Positions 9,786 through 21,647 are shown, counted from the stretch's first letter. The stretch is DNA of 64,000 bases from Euclidia mi (GCA_944739405.2 OX123190.2:23906807-23970806), one strand, 5' to 3'. Notes: generated by a model not told the origin, from the letters alone. A program made the numbers and translations.

Positions 9786-11732
9786 ATGGATACAACGACC
9801 AGCGACGATGGTGAAAGGCAAAAGCACCGTCAAGGACGATCGCCTCGTCGTAATCGGAGCAGACATAAGCGCCGTCATGATCGGAGCAGGAGCAGTTCGA
9901 GTAGTTTTTACGAGCGAAGGAGGCGAAAGCGGCGTACACCAGTGAGTTCACCGGAGCCCCGGAGAAGCAGAGCAAAACGTCATCGCGAAAAACATGCAAG
10001 CCGTCGCAGCAGGAGCATCAACAGCCGTAGACACCGTCCTGACGAGGCGTCGAGGTGCAGCCGGGAGAGGCAGCGTAGCAGTAGCAACCGCAGCACACGG
10101 GCTGGCAGGGAGAGGTCGCAGGTCAGTGGCGATTGCAAAATACCTGATCGAGTGAGTATACCTAACGTTCTTAACAGTGACACACATACATTTTTGTCGA
10201 CATTGGCTGAAGCTTTAGTTAATAATCGACCGGAGGGAAATAAATTTTCTATGCTTGGCAATGTCATTCCCGAGTTTGATCCTATGGTTAAGGGGCAAAC
10301 CATTTACATGTGGCTCAACAAAGTCGATGAATGTGCAAGGCTTTATAGCTGGGGTGACGACCAGATTATTCACTATGCGTTACCGAAACTTTCCGATCTA
10401 GCGAAAACGTGGTATCAGGCCCTACCAACCATGTCCTTTTCTTGGCCCGAATGGAAGCTAAAATTAGAGGAATCCTTTCCAAGTAGTGACGACTATGCTG
10501 AGTTGCTACCCAAAATGCTGTCGAAACGCGTAAAGTTTAATGAATCACTAGAACACTATTACTACGAAAAAATAAACCTGCTCAACCGATGCAAAATACA
10601 GGGTAAAAGAGCAGTGGATTGCTTATTGTACGGCATAGATGATCGTTCATTGAGGCTAGGGGCTAAGGCGGTAAAGTGTCATGAACCAAAACAGGTTTTA
10701 AAATACTTTCAGTCAATTAAACAACAGTCTCGTGAGTCGGATAGAACGAAAACAAACTTCGATAAACATCGTAACTCTATCACACTAAACCCTAACCTTA
10801 GGCAGTCGAATAATATTAATGAGCCACGGGCTCAAAAACCTCAAAATAATACGCCTATTGTGTGCTATAACTGCAATGAACCTGGGCATTTCAGCTTCAA
10901 GTGCACGAAGAAAATTTTAAAGTGTAATATTTGTAATCGTTTAGGTCATTTAACTACCAATTGCCCTAGATCACCAGGTGAAGCCTCAAGTAGGCAGGAT
11001 AAAGGCAAGGATGTAATGCGTATCGAAACCAATAGGACTTGCGGTTCTAAATATTTATTGCACTTAAAGCTCAATGGTGAGACTATCCAAGGTTATATGG
11101 ACTTAGGTAGTCAGTGTACACTGATCCGATACAGCGAAGCTATCGGTAGAGTTCTTACCTGGACCAGCGACCATTTACCTGCCATGAAGGGTATAGGAAA
11201 TAACATAGTCATGCCGATCGGAGTTACGAATGTAAAAATCGAGATACAGAACATTGAAGAGGAATTATGTGCGTATATAGTTGATGATAGTATAATTAAA
11301 TACCCGGTTCTAATAGGGCATAGTTCTACTGAAAAACCAGGGATTGTTTTAACAAAAACGACAGACTCCTTAATTTTTATGCGCGACGGTTTAACTAAAG
11401 TACAGCTTATGTTGGAAGAAGAAGTTGCCATACCGCCTAGGGAAATGTTCGTGTTACCGGTCACGTCTAGTAACAGTTACTCGGGTACTGTATCGGTAAA
11501 CGGTTCGTTACGTGGCGTTGGACATAATGCGTTCTATTTAATGCCGGGTGAATATGAGGTGCACAATGGTAGGTGCGTTATATTAGTACAGAATTTTAGT
11601 GACCAATCTATTCAATTGAAACGTGGTTCTCTGTTCACTCGGGCCAAATATACTAGTCAGTTTATGGCAATAAATTTATTGAACTTCGAAGACGACAGAA
11701 CTAATGCTGCTTTAATTATGGTAATCAATTAA
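9786..11732 (+). CDS. gag: Gag-protease of gypsy-type element, with Arg/Ser-rich N-terminus
   Basis: A 648-residue ORF from the ATG at 9786. Residues 1 to about 115 are extremely Arg/Ser-rich (RSRSSSSS, SRRSRS and similar blocks), resembling RS domains of splicing factors rather than a usual Gag start. Residues about 160-320 form a capsid-like domain of the retrotransposon Gag family (PEFDP..., TWYQALP, SWPEWK, then a helical stretch to YFQSIKQ). Two CCHC zinc knuckles follow at about 359-395 (CYNCNEPGHFSFKC and CNICNRLGHLTTNC). A retropepsin-like region begins near 436 with YMDLGSQCTLI. The expected catalytic D-S/T-G reads D-L-G here, so the protease may be inactive. The ORF is otherwise uninterrupted, unlike pol. 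The ORF ends 28 nt into the overlapping pol frame. Confidence 0.85.
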   Translation: MDTTTSDDGERQKHRQGRSPRRNRSRHKRRHDRSRSSSSSFYERRRRKRRTPVSSPEPRRSRAKRHREKHASRRSRSINSRRHRPDEASRCSRERQRSSSNRSTRAGRERSQVSGDCKIPDRVSIPNVLNSDTHTFLSTLAEALVNNRPEGNKFSMLGNVIPEFDPMVKGQTIYMWLNKVDECARLYSWGDDQIIHYALPKLSDLAKTWYQALPTMSFSWPEWKLKLEESFPSSDDYAELLPKMLSKRVKFNESLEHYYYEKINLLNRCKIQGKRAVDCLLYGIDDRSLRLGAKAVKCHEPKQVLKYFQSIKQQSRESDRTKTNFDKHRNSITLNPNLRQSNNINEPRAQKPQNNTPIVCYNCNEPGHFSFKCTKKILKCNICNRLGHLTTNCPRSPGEASSRQDKGKDVMRIETNRTCGSKYLLHLKLNGETIQGYMDLGSQCTLIRYSEAIGRVLTWTSDHLPAMKGIGNNIVMPIGVTNVKIEIQNIEEELCAYIVDDSIIKYPVLIGHSSTEKPGIVLTKTTDSLIFMRDGLTKVQLMLEEEVAIPPREMFVLPVTSSNSYSGTVSVNGSLRGVGHNAFYLMPGEYEVHNGRCVILVQNFSDQSIQLKRGSLFTRAKYTSQFMAINLLNFEDDRTNAALIMVIN

Positions 11733-14471
11733 CGAAAGACGAAATAGCTGAGTTAAAGAATTTGCTTAAGAAATATGAGACGTATTTTTCTGACAAATCA
11801 AAGGACTTGGGATTAACAAATGTAGTGCAAATGCAAATTGAGTTAAATGACGCACAACCAGTAGTGTACCGACCATACAGGCTTTCGTATTCTGAGCGTG
11901 ATCGCGTACGTTCTATGATCAAAGACATGATTGACGCCGATATTATATTATGTGAGTCAAATTCACCATACGCTCGTCCTGTGCTCATTGTCAAGAAGAA
12001 GACAGGCGAGAGTAGATTGTGTGTTGACTACCGCGCATTAAATAATAAAACAAAAAAAGAACACTACCCGTTGCCTTTAATTGACGACCAGCTGGATAGG
12101 TTAGCCGGTAACGTGTTGTTTGTTAGCCTAGATTTGGCCTCAGGCTACTATCAGATCCCTGTTGAGGCCAAATTGCAAAATAAAACCGCGTTCGTTACAC
12201 CTGATGGGCAATACCAATTCAAACGCATGCCCTTTGGACTTGCGAATGCACCGTCTGTCTTTCAGCGGGCGATGAATAAAATACTATCTAAGGTCAATTA
12301 TGCGATGATATATTATGGACGATGTGTTAATACCCGCACGAACGTTTGAAGAGGGTTTACTTCGTTTAGAGGAGGTATTACAATTTTTGATGGAGGCTGG
12401 CCTTACTTTAAAACTGCAGAAATGTGGCTTTTTCTGCGTTCAGTTAGATTTTCATGTAAGTAGTGATGGAATTCGCCCGGGTACACGAAAAACATTAGCT
12501 ATAAGGGTTTTCCCAACTCCACGCAATATACATGAAGTTAGGCGGTTCATTGGCTTGACCAGCTTTTTCCGCAGATTCGTAAAGAATTTCGCACTATTGG
12601 CTCGTCCGTTGACAAATTTGTTATGAACAAAGTTTGAGTGGAGGTGGTCTAAGGAGGAGGAAGAGGCATTCATTATCTTAAAAGAGAAGTTAGTAGAGCG
12701 CCCAATTCTTGCCTTATATGACCCCAAATTATACACCGAGTTGCACACGGATGCATCAAAACATGGTATCGCAGGAATTCTCATGCAGATAGGTTCGGAC
12801 GATCTACTTAGACCAGTAGCATATTACAGCCGTAAGACTACTGTGGATGAGCAGAAGTTTCACTCATTTGAGTTAGAAACACTTGTGGTCGTTGCGTCAC
12901 TTAGTCGTTTTCGCGTATTCTTACTTGGAATATAGTTTAAAATAGTTACTGATTGTAACGCACTTCAAACTACCTTGACCAAAAGAGACCTCATTCCTCG
13001 AATCTCTCGTTGGTGGGTGCAGTTTCAGGAATACGACTGTGAAATTGAGTACAGACCTGGGTCTCGTATGGCGCATGTCGATGCTCTTAGTCGTGGCCCT
13101 GTTACTGAGCCTTCGAGCTGAGAGGAGGACACAGACCATATTATTGATATTTTACATGTGGAAGTACGCGATTGGATCACTACTGTGCAAAGCAATGATA
13201 GCGAGATAAGACGCATTAAAGAGATTTTAGAAGATGACGAGACTAAGTTTATATCAGACGTTCGAAATAATTACCAATTGAAAGGAAATTATGTATACAG
13301 AATTTTAGATAACGGGATGCAATGGGTGGTACCGACGGGTTGTAGATGGCAGGTGTGGTGCATGAATCACGATGAAGTAGGACATTTTGGCTACGATAAA
13401 ACATTAAATCGATTAAAAGGGTCGTTTTGGTTTCCTAAAATGCGTAAATTTACAAAGAAATATGTCGCAGCTTGCTTAGAATGTGCGCATCACAAGCACC
13501 TGGAGGTCCCAAGGAAAGAATGCTCCATCCTATACCGAAAATAGATAAGCCATTTCACACGCTTCATGCGGATCTTCTGGGCCCATTTATTCGCTCAAGA
13601 AGGGGTAACACGTATTTATTGGTAATTATAGACGCATTTACAAAATACATAAATTTACGTGCCGTAAGAGATACTAAAACAATAACTACAATAAAGGTTT
13701 TTAAAGAACATTTTAGTTACTTTGGGTTACCTTCGCGACTTATAACTGATCGTGGTTCGTGTTTTACAAGCTCAAAATTCAAAAATTTCGTAGAAAACCT
13801 AAATATTAAACACATTCTTAATGCAGTAGCCACCCCGAGCTGACGGACAGGTAGAGCGTTATAATCGTACCATATCCGATGCTTTAAGCGCTAAATGTCA
13901 CGGTAGTAATGATAATTTATGGGATGACCATATCGGTGACATACAATTAGGGATTAATACGACTATTAATAAAACTACAGGCGCAAGCCCTTCAGAGTTG
14001 CTGTTTGGCTGTAAATTAGTTAGTGCGGCTGAGAACGTTCTCTCTGACGCGATTGTTGATATATCAGAACGCATAGACGGTGATAATTTGATGCGGATGA
14101 GGTCAAATGCAAAGGAAAGAATAGAAAAACAGCAAGATTACTCTAAAAAACAATTTGAAAAACATAGGAAGACCCAGACTGAGTTTAAAATAGGAGATTT
14201 AGTAAGAATAGAAAGAACCGTGATGGATAAAGACCACATAGGAAAATCAAAGAAACTCATTCCTAAATTCCAAGGCCCGTACCGAATTGTTAAGGTTTTA
14301 CCTAATGATAGATTTCTAGTCGAAGACACCCCTCTAACGAGAAAAGGTCATAAGAGATATGAAAATGTTGTCGCTTTGGACAAGATACATCCATGGTTGA
14401 GCTTTAATGGTTACACTAGTGACAGCACCGAAAGCGATATAGAAGACAGTGTTGATGTAGATGAAGAATAA
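11705..14471 (+). pseudogene. pol: Pol of gypsy-type element (RT, RNase H, integrase), broken
   Basis: The pol frame lies at -1 relative to gag and opens at 11705. RT motifs are present: CVDYRALN, SLDLASGYYQI and MPFGLANAPSVF. A frameshift near 12308 falls just before the catalytic MDD box (12315). Other breaks are a TGA at 12624-12626, a TAG at 12933-12935, a TGA at 13119-13121, a frameshift near 13510-13530 inside the integrase zinc region and another near 13838. RNase H shows HTDASKHG (12741 onward). Integrase shows an HHCC-type region (about 13364-13485) and the three acidic residues at codons 13571 (D), 13748 (D) and 13854 (E). The C-terminal part is open to the TAA at 14469-14471 and includes the usual KFQGPYRIVKVL segment. 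No chromodomain is apparent. It is not functional as it stands. Confidence 0.85.
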
Positions 14472-14974
14472 ACAAGTTATAGAACGTAACACGAGATGTC
14501 GACAGGTTAATAACGATGTATTTACTTTTTGTGATAAATGAGTGTGTGTGTCATTGTTAAGAATGTTATTACCGGCATATTATTAAAGCAATCAGTGCAG
14601 ATAGCGAATGGCACTAAGAAATTGATGTGGCACAGATGATTGCGAGAGCGCGGTTTGTAATGAGCGGTCAGTGCAGATAGCGAATGGCATCGTAATGGTG
14701 TCGCACGGATGACTGTAGATTGTGGCAAACTGTGCGATATTATTATTATGCGTGAAATACCCCATTGTTGTTGAATGGTTAAATAAACATTTAATTGAGG
14801 CATTTAGCACCAAATTGTTACTTTATAAAATCGCTTCATTATTTTATTAAGTAAGACTTTGAGATGATAGTTGTAAATAAGGCAGCAATAGCCTATTGGA
14901 GAGACTAATACTACTTTCTTCCGTTTCCAACATTCTATCTGTCTATGGATTTGGCTGCTAGATATATATACCTA
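14472..14974. repeat. Post-pol region with 76-bp direct repeat
   Basis: CAGTGCAGATAGCGAATGGC occurs at 14593 and 14669, 76 bp apart, with recognisable but diverged sequence between (GGCACAGATGATTG against CGCACGGATGACTG). Such short tandem repeats are common in LTR U3 regions, so this may be what remains of the 3' LTR. However, no matching 5' LTR was found. Confidence 0.45.
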
Positions 14975-15070
14975 CTAGCTTTTGCCCGCGGCTTCGCGCG
15001 CGTTAAATTCGGGGTAACACAATACATATCTACCTTCAGTCTCAAGTTGTGTGAAGACACTCCTGATTAT

Positions 15071-15112
15071 TCTAAAGAGTCAGAAGCTCTATAGAGCTTC
15101 TGACTCTTTAGA
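15071..15112. repeat. Perfect 42-bp palindrome inside Helitron
   Basis: Two 21-bp arms meet without a spacer (TCTAAAGAGTC...GACTCTTTAGA, centre CTCTATAGAG). The second Helitron copy has only one arm of this sequence, so the inverted copy is an addition in this element. Confidence 0.9.
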
Positions 15113-15121
15113 ATTGATTGA

Positions 15122-15183
15122 ATTGATACTGACCGAGTTACTTTGTAGCCTATAGCCTACAAAGTAACTCGGGCAGTATCAAT
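15122..15183. repeat. Near-perfect 62-bp palindrome inside Helitron
   Basis: The outer arms ATTGATACTG/CAGTATCAAT and inner arms CCGAGTTACTTTGTAG/CTACAAAGTAACTCGG are separated by one unmatched base each side and an 8-bp loop. It lies 9 bp from the preceding palindrome. Confidence 0.9.
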
Positions 15184-15674
15184 GACAAATGTCAAAGTCA
15201 TGTTTCAATACAATCTTCAATATATATCTATAAACACTTTCGCATTTATAATTTTAGTAGATAGAGAAAATCATTTCAGCCATTTGAGCGTAGTATATAA
15301 TTATTAGTTTAGATATGCGAACCTTAAAGTAAGGAGATAATATACTTACAGTCTAAGATGCGAACAATGTAATCATCGTGCACAATATGACAATACGTAT
15401 GATGTGACAGTACTGACAGATAGCACATGCGCAGCACTCAATTATTCGCGCATGCGTTCTTACTTCCAAGAAGAAAATTTCTGCCATACTAACTTCTATC
15501 CTCCCTACAATCCCTGCCAGTTTATTTCTTGCAAATTATGGTAGCCTTTGTCCGTCTCCATGGTCCAATATATCTCTATATTACATTTCAACAAAATCGG
15601 TTCAGCCGTTTTCGCGTGAAAACGGAACATACATACATACATAGACACTTACGAATTTATAATATTAGTAGGGA

Positions 15675-18600
15675 TTTCACATGACTCCAAACAAAATAAG
15701 AGTAAGAGACTGCTACGGCGCGCATCACAAGCATTTTCGAGTTTTGTGCGTAGTAAAAACTTTAATAATTGCTTGCTAAACGGTACAGGAAAACATTGCT
15801 ACAATTACACAGTCGTTAGAATATTTCATATTGGATATAACACAAAACCACCTTAGAGCAAAGCTTCACTTATGAGTACGAGCTTATTATCCAAGCATTC
15901 GAAATGTATAGAATCGTTATAAATATAAAAGAATTTTTAGTAGATTATCTATACAGATTTTACTACGACATTTTATTTTAACTCAACTTACGACACGTGT
16001 TTAAGTCGAGACAACCCTCTCGCAGCTCGAGACGACATTTATTTATTTTGCTTTTACGATCGTACGTTTCACGATTAATTAGAACTAAGCGTCCATCAAA
16101 AACTCAATTTAAATAGGTACTAAGGTAAAAATGCATGTTAAGATAAAAGCTTTAAGAGCAGAGAGGCTTTAATCTGTTTCTTTAAGCATCGCATTAGTTT
16201 GAGGGAGATTTTATTCAATAATTAAAGACATTTGACGGATTGCCGAAAGTGCAAACGTATTAGTAATAGTTCCAAAAGATTCTAACATAGTTTAATGACT
16301 GCTTCAAATATTATCAAGGGTATTATCTCGTCGATTTAACTTAGGATTGTCGGATTAGTATCTTAATTGTAATTTCAAACATAGTCAATATTTTTAAGAA
16401 GTGCGTTCTCAACTTATCCGCTCAAGGTAACAGCTCTAATTTGACATTTTCCGCTAAAGCATCACGCGGTCGTTATCTGACCACCCGCGAAGCAAGGCCA
16501 CTTGCCGTGCTACTTTAAACCTAACCTTACGACTCGTCACTCGGGTGTTGATATTTGAAATGATGTTTTTATGAAAGTAGATTAAATAAGCTTTGCAGTA
16601 ATGTTTAAATGGTGACTGAATAACGGTATATTTAGTTTATGCGACCCGCCGAACTTGATCCTATTGTAAACAACGTCGTCTATCGATGACCTACTCGCCA
16701 TTTTTGTTTGTCATGATAACAATATGGGTTATAAATTGCTTACTTTTGTTATTTTGTATAAATGGTGGTATAAGCCTTACAATAATATAAAATTAAAGCA
16801 ATGCTTGCTTAGAAAATTATTTAAATGTCAGCATTTGAAATTTTGTATATTTCGCTGTCTATGCATGTTGCGCGCGGGGCGTAATTATGGATTCAAAACA
16901 TCATTGTAAACAAATTATATAATTATATTTGATATTTTATGTTTTAATTGTGAATGAACTAATTAATTATAAAATATCAGCAAAAAAATAAACAAATATT
17001 GTGTAATTCTTTAAATCAAGAGGCTATATTCATTCAATTACTGAAAAAACGGCATTTATTTTTTATCGAATAAAAATATATAGATAAGGTTACATTTTTG
17101 CTGTGAATTATTGTTTTATTATGAGTATATAAATAAAACTATCATATGATATATAATACTCCTATGATTACTGAGATATTGGCTTTCGAAAATTTTGGCG
17201 GGTATGGCGGTTATTTTTGGTGGGAAAAAGTAAACAATTTTGCAAAGTCCAATAAGAATAATTCTTATCGGATTCTTATCAGATATGTTTTTTTTAATTG
17301 GAAATTTAGTTGCAAAGAAACTTATCTAGGTTTGAATCTGATAAATACCAAGAAAATATGTTTGAAAAAATAAAATACGAAAATTGGCGGCAATTAACAA
17401 TCATTTATATTTTATATTTTTTTATGTTTAAAATTAAAATGTTTCTTTCCATTATATTTATTTCCCCTGAAAGTAAATTAAATTACCTTTCTAACCGTGT
17501 ACAATACTTATGTACCTCTCATAATAAAAAACGACGAGAATTATGAATATGTTAGAAATATAATAGCGCGCTCGAAAATGGCGGGAAAATATTATACCGG
17601 GCGCGCTTTATACCGCTCTTGCGTGGGCTTTAAGTATATTATTTGGTGTTAATTAATATCATTCGAAAGCTTATTTAATTACGCGTCTTTTGATATACAA
17701 TATTACCTTAATAAATAGAAATATCACCATTCTTTCAACGAAAAAATTACGCGCCCGTACTTAGCTCGAAAGCCTAGCCTCGAAAGTGGCCAAAATACAT
17801 CTATGGGTGTCCTGAGATACCTCGATGGTGGCCAAAATGCTTCGAGGGGTAATTAAAAAATAAGTTAAGATAATCACTAGGATCAAGGTTACTCATTTCT
17901 ATCAGACTGAATTAATAAATTTACAAATCAATTCATTAAAATAACCGTCATATCACAAAAAGCAACAACATAATATGTATTTGCACAAATATTTATGCAA
18001 TACCTTTCTTGTAACGTCGATTTCACCGAGCCTCGAAAATAAATAAAAAATACAACATTGTTATTCACTATCATCAATTATTACAGGTTTGGAGACTGAG
18101 TGTGACTGGCTACTTTCATAACTGCCTGATGTAACGACGCGATGAGTGGCCAAATGATGCGTTACTTGAATGGGGTTAAAGTGGGAGAAAATTGCTATAA
18201 GTTACGCAATTCTCCCACGCACCATTAGCTCCAGGGCTCCAGACAGGGAATTTAGTACTCAACGCTTATTGCAACGTCTGCAACGGATTTTCTACATAAT
18301 AGTATTTTGCTGGTACGCTTCTGACGTTCAAGGGCCTTTTTAAGTTATCATTAGAGTGGATTTTCAATACATATTGTTATGATGCGGCTGCTTGCGAGAA
18401 GTGTATTCCGTGTATATTAGATCAAATTATAATTGGTTTCGGTTTTACGAGCGATTTCATGAGTTGTTTGTTTTGTGGCTGTGGTTTCATATCCTGGCTT
18501 TTATTACGAAGCTACAGATGGAAACGCGCGTGCTTATATATGTCGCCGTGATGTTTCTTTTGCACTGTTACTGACAATATTGGCTTTATACAATCGCAAT

Positions 18601-19804
18601 ATCGGCTTGTCGAGTTTGTTTATACTAATATAAAAGATGAAGACTTAGATCCTGCAAGAATAGATATCCGTTTCCTCAATCATAAATCGTGAAGTCTTGT
18701 TTGATAGAGTATCAATTTCAGGGATCACAAGATGTTACCCGCTCGCTTGCTTCTAGCAACGATCGTTTCCAATACTAACAGTGCGAACTTTGCTCGTGGA
18801 AACAATCGCTGCCAAAAGCTAATTTCTAATAAATGACTTTAAACTCTATTTTAAAGCCTATAAAGTCCTTCCAAATCGTTTTCAAACCAATGGCAGATTA
18901 TATATCTAGCATCCGAACGCAAGTTTGCAACATCATAAAACAAAATTTTATTAAAAAATTAGAGTGCAATTTGAAGTAGCCATTCTGTGATTGGAATTGT
19001 GCAACCGCGTGTAGATTCTTTTATTTTTTTTTTATTAAGATATTCTCCCATAGTCATTATTGTTTCTTATTAAATAGTACAAATAACTATTCTACTTTGT
19101 AAAAATGACTAAAAACTATACACGTTCACGTTATTCGTGAAATTGGCAAAATATGCTCGGCCTTGACTTTAGTCTCATATAAAATATTATACATACAACT
19201 TTTGTTGAAATAACAAACATTATTTTATTTCTTATCTCATCGTCTATACAAAACAGAAAACAAAATTAAGCTAGGTCACTCGGATCGATTGTAAATCACG
19301 TTAGAATTAGGACGGCTGCGCCGAGCGTACAGTGTCAAATGATGTGAGCAAAGTTCGACGGTGTTCTTAAAATCGAAAGCAAGATACTACCTAACTTAGT
19401 TTTGCGGCTTGACTATCCAAACTGACTGTATCTATAGCGATTTTTTGTTAAAACCTCTACATTTTTCTATATACTTGTAAAAAACAAACCTCATCGTCAT
19501 AAATATAAATAACAGTTAATATATCACGATGTCCTTCTGCACTTGTGCCATTAATAACTGACTACTAGAGAGGTAGTAAAACCGAACGGCTCATAGTGAG
19601 GGCACATAACGACATCGTAAAGTAATCTAACTGACGTGTAAGTACTACTGTAGTGACTTTTACTTGTTACTTGAACTTGTTCTGCCCTTGTCGAGAACAG
19701 TTTACGTAGGCATAGTTCCGTAAGACGGCGATCGTTACTTGGCTCCGACTCCAAAAATGTTTGCTCCAAAACCAAATATTTTTAGTTTTTTAGTTCCTTA
19801 GTGT
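15675..19804. other. 4.1-kb AT-rich region, no gene recognised
   Basis: Short ORFs are present on both strands, but none has domain-like content and codon composition follows the AT-rich background. Small features are a hairpin at about 18180-18220 (GTGGGAGAA...TTCTCCCAC) and an imperfect repeat of CTCGA..GTGGCCAAAAT at about 17780-17850. Nothing else was identified. Confidence 0.4.
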
Positions 19805-21010
19805 TTTTTAAGTCGGTTTTTTATTTTAGAATAATTTTTATTTTTTTGCATTTTAGTGATATTCTAATAATAAATAGTGATATGTGGTAAGTAGGTACAC
19901 ACAGCGCCAAGTCAAGATAAACAGTTGCAGTACGATTTTGATAATTATTCCCTACGCCATAAAAACGGTACAAAGGTCAAAGTGTATATCTTGACGAGTA
20001 GCCGTGTGTACATAGGATAGTGTAGGTGGTACATGATGGGGAGGCCTTCCTTACGTGCCTCAATTCTGAAATGTATACCTGTACTTTTCTGGCAATTTCA
20101 AGTATTTTCTTTTGTTTTCAACTAACTAGCCTAAACACGTTTGTTTCAGTTCCTTCATCAGATTCCGGCAATCATCAAATACCAAAGTGTTTGCCAAGAC
20201 AAAACAAACGAGCCTAAACACGATGAGATTGCGTTATTGTATTACAAATATCCCATGGCCACCTTCCTGCTCTATCATCACAGTTTGGTAAACATTCAGC
20301 ACTAAAGTTCATGTAAAGACGAATCAAACGACCCTAAACGCGCTGAGATTGGGTTACCTTCCAGCTCTATCATCAGACCATGGAAATCATCCAGCATCAA
20401 AGTCTATGTAAAGACGACCCAAATGAGCCCAAACTCGATGGGATTGCGTAATTGTATTATAAATATCCCATGGCTACCTTCCTGCTCCATCATCAGAGTT
20501 TGGTAAACATTTAGCACTAAAGTCCATTTAAAGATGAATTAAACCAAACTCAATGGTCTTTCTATTACAAAGATCCCATGGCCAACTTCCTGCTCCATCA
20601 TCAGACCCTGGAAAACATCCAGTACCAAAGTCCATGTAAAGACGAATCAAACGACCCTAAACTCGATGAGATTGCTGGTTACTCTTCAACTCTATCATCA
20701 GACCATGGAAATCATCCAGCATCAAAGTCTATGTAAAGACGACTCAATTGGGCACGGCATTGGGTTGTTATCGTCAAATCGCTTCAAGTGTGCTAATAAA
20801 ATTTGAAGAGTTCCTTCGATTTTTTCAGGATTCCATGATCAGATCCTGACCTAATGATCATGGGACCAACTAGGAGGTATACTCTTTCAATCAAAACAAG
20901 AATTTTTGAAATCGGTCCAGGCGTCTTAGAGAAATCGGGGAACATACATAAAAAAAAGATTCTGACGAATTGAGAACCTCCTCCTTTTTTTGAAGACGGT
21001 TAAAAAAGAA
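19805..21010 (+). repeat. Dispersed repeat carrying a minisatellite
   Basis: This block is bounded by similar motifs, TTTTTTAAGTCGGTTTTTT near 19805 and TTTTTTTGAAGACGGTTAAA near 20989, both in direct orientation. A tandem array (about 20140-20760) lies inside it. The flank from 20820 (TTCAGGATTCCATGATCAG...CCTCCTCC) is familiar from lepidopteran genomes. No protein is encoded. Its transposon class is unknown to me. Confidence 0.6.
20140..20760 (+). repeat. Minisatellite, about six units of 95-120 bp
   Basis: The core TCATCAGA..TGGAAATCATCCAGCA followed by AAAG.C.ATGTAAAGACGA recurs with ATCATCA landmarks near 20160, 20280, 20375, 20496, 20602 and 20702. Spacing alternates between longer units, which include a CCCATGGC..CTTCCTGCTC block preceded by ATTACAAATATC, and shorter units lacking part of it. 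Confidence 0.75.
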
Positions 21011-21647
21011 AGAGTGTTCTCACTGAATGTATTCTTTTTACAAACGAATGATTACAAATGTTTATTGCAAGTAATTTAGTTCTGAAATATTAATTAGTAT
21101 AGTAAACAAATATGAACAATATTGTTTCCATTGTGATAAATTCCTGTATATTTACCTATGTTTTAAATATTTTAATAGTAATGTGGGAGCAACGACATAA
21201 AAACATTTATCGCATGATGCTGCTAAGGGACATAAAGATGAAACAAAAACCGGTCAAGTGAGAGTCAGACTCCTGCACCGAGGGTTCCGTACAAACCTGT
21301 AGGTATATATAATTATTTAAAAACATATGTGATTTAACAAAAAATTAAAGGATTTCAAAATTTTTCCTATGTGCTATAAAACGTTGCTTTATGCCAAATT
21401 TCAAGATTCTAGATCGACTGGAAGTACCCTTTAGTTTTGACTTGAGCATTTGATATGAACAGTTTTATCTTTTGATTGCGTTGGCTTAGAATATTGATTT
21501 TCTTACAGCTTAAAGATATTATAGACTTGAGTATTTGATATGATAACTAAAAAATTAAAGTTTTCGCAATTTTTCCTTTATCTGTGCTATAAGAATTGCT
21601 TGGTACCACATTTCAAGATTCTGAGTTCACGGCAAGTACCCGTGTAG

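Larger units (their letters stand above)
9690..14480 (+). mobile_element. Ty3/gypsy-type LTR retrotransposon, LTRs not recognised
   Basis: The order is Gag, protease, reverse transcriptase, RNase H, integrase, which is the Ty3/gypsy order. No envelope-like ORF follows the integrase. Gag-protease is open and pol is broken by several frameshifts and stops. No matching LTR pair was found by eye: 9460-9690 and 14475-14900 share only short weak similarity. Either the LTRs are very divergent or one is missing. The integrase core and the RPGSRMAHVDALSR end of RNase H suggest the mdg-like branches, but the clade is not certain. Confidence 0.85.
14975..15674 (-). mobile_element. Non-autonomous Helitron, copy 1
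   Basis: On the minus strand it begins TCCCTACTAATATTATAAAT (15674 downward) and ends GCGGGCAAAAGCTAG (CTAG at 14975-14978). The flanking bases give an A|T insertion site with no target duplication, as for Helitrons. This is the common lepidopteran short Helitron type, with the sentence-like block on CGTTTTCACGCGAAAACGGCTG after the 5' end. Relative to the second copy (57095-57736) it carries two palindromes (15071-15112 and 15122-15183) absent there. It has no coding capacity. Confidence 0.85.

Noticed and set aside
9948..10303. Open frames on the minus strand across the Gag N-terminus
   Set aside because: They are the antisense shadow of the Arg/Ser-rich coding strand, whose codon bias removes stop codons on the other strand.
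11705..11732. Programmed -1 frameshift between gag and pol
   Set aside because: Overlap and frame relation (-1) would fit, but no canonical slippery heptamer is present in the 28-nt overlap, and pol has other indels, so an ordinary mutation cannot be excluded. I do not call a site.
20140..20760. Regularly spaced direct repeats, CRISPR-like at first sight
   Set aside because: The repeated part covers nearly the whole unit and there are no unique spacers of constant length; this is an insect minisatellite.
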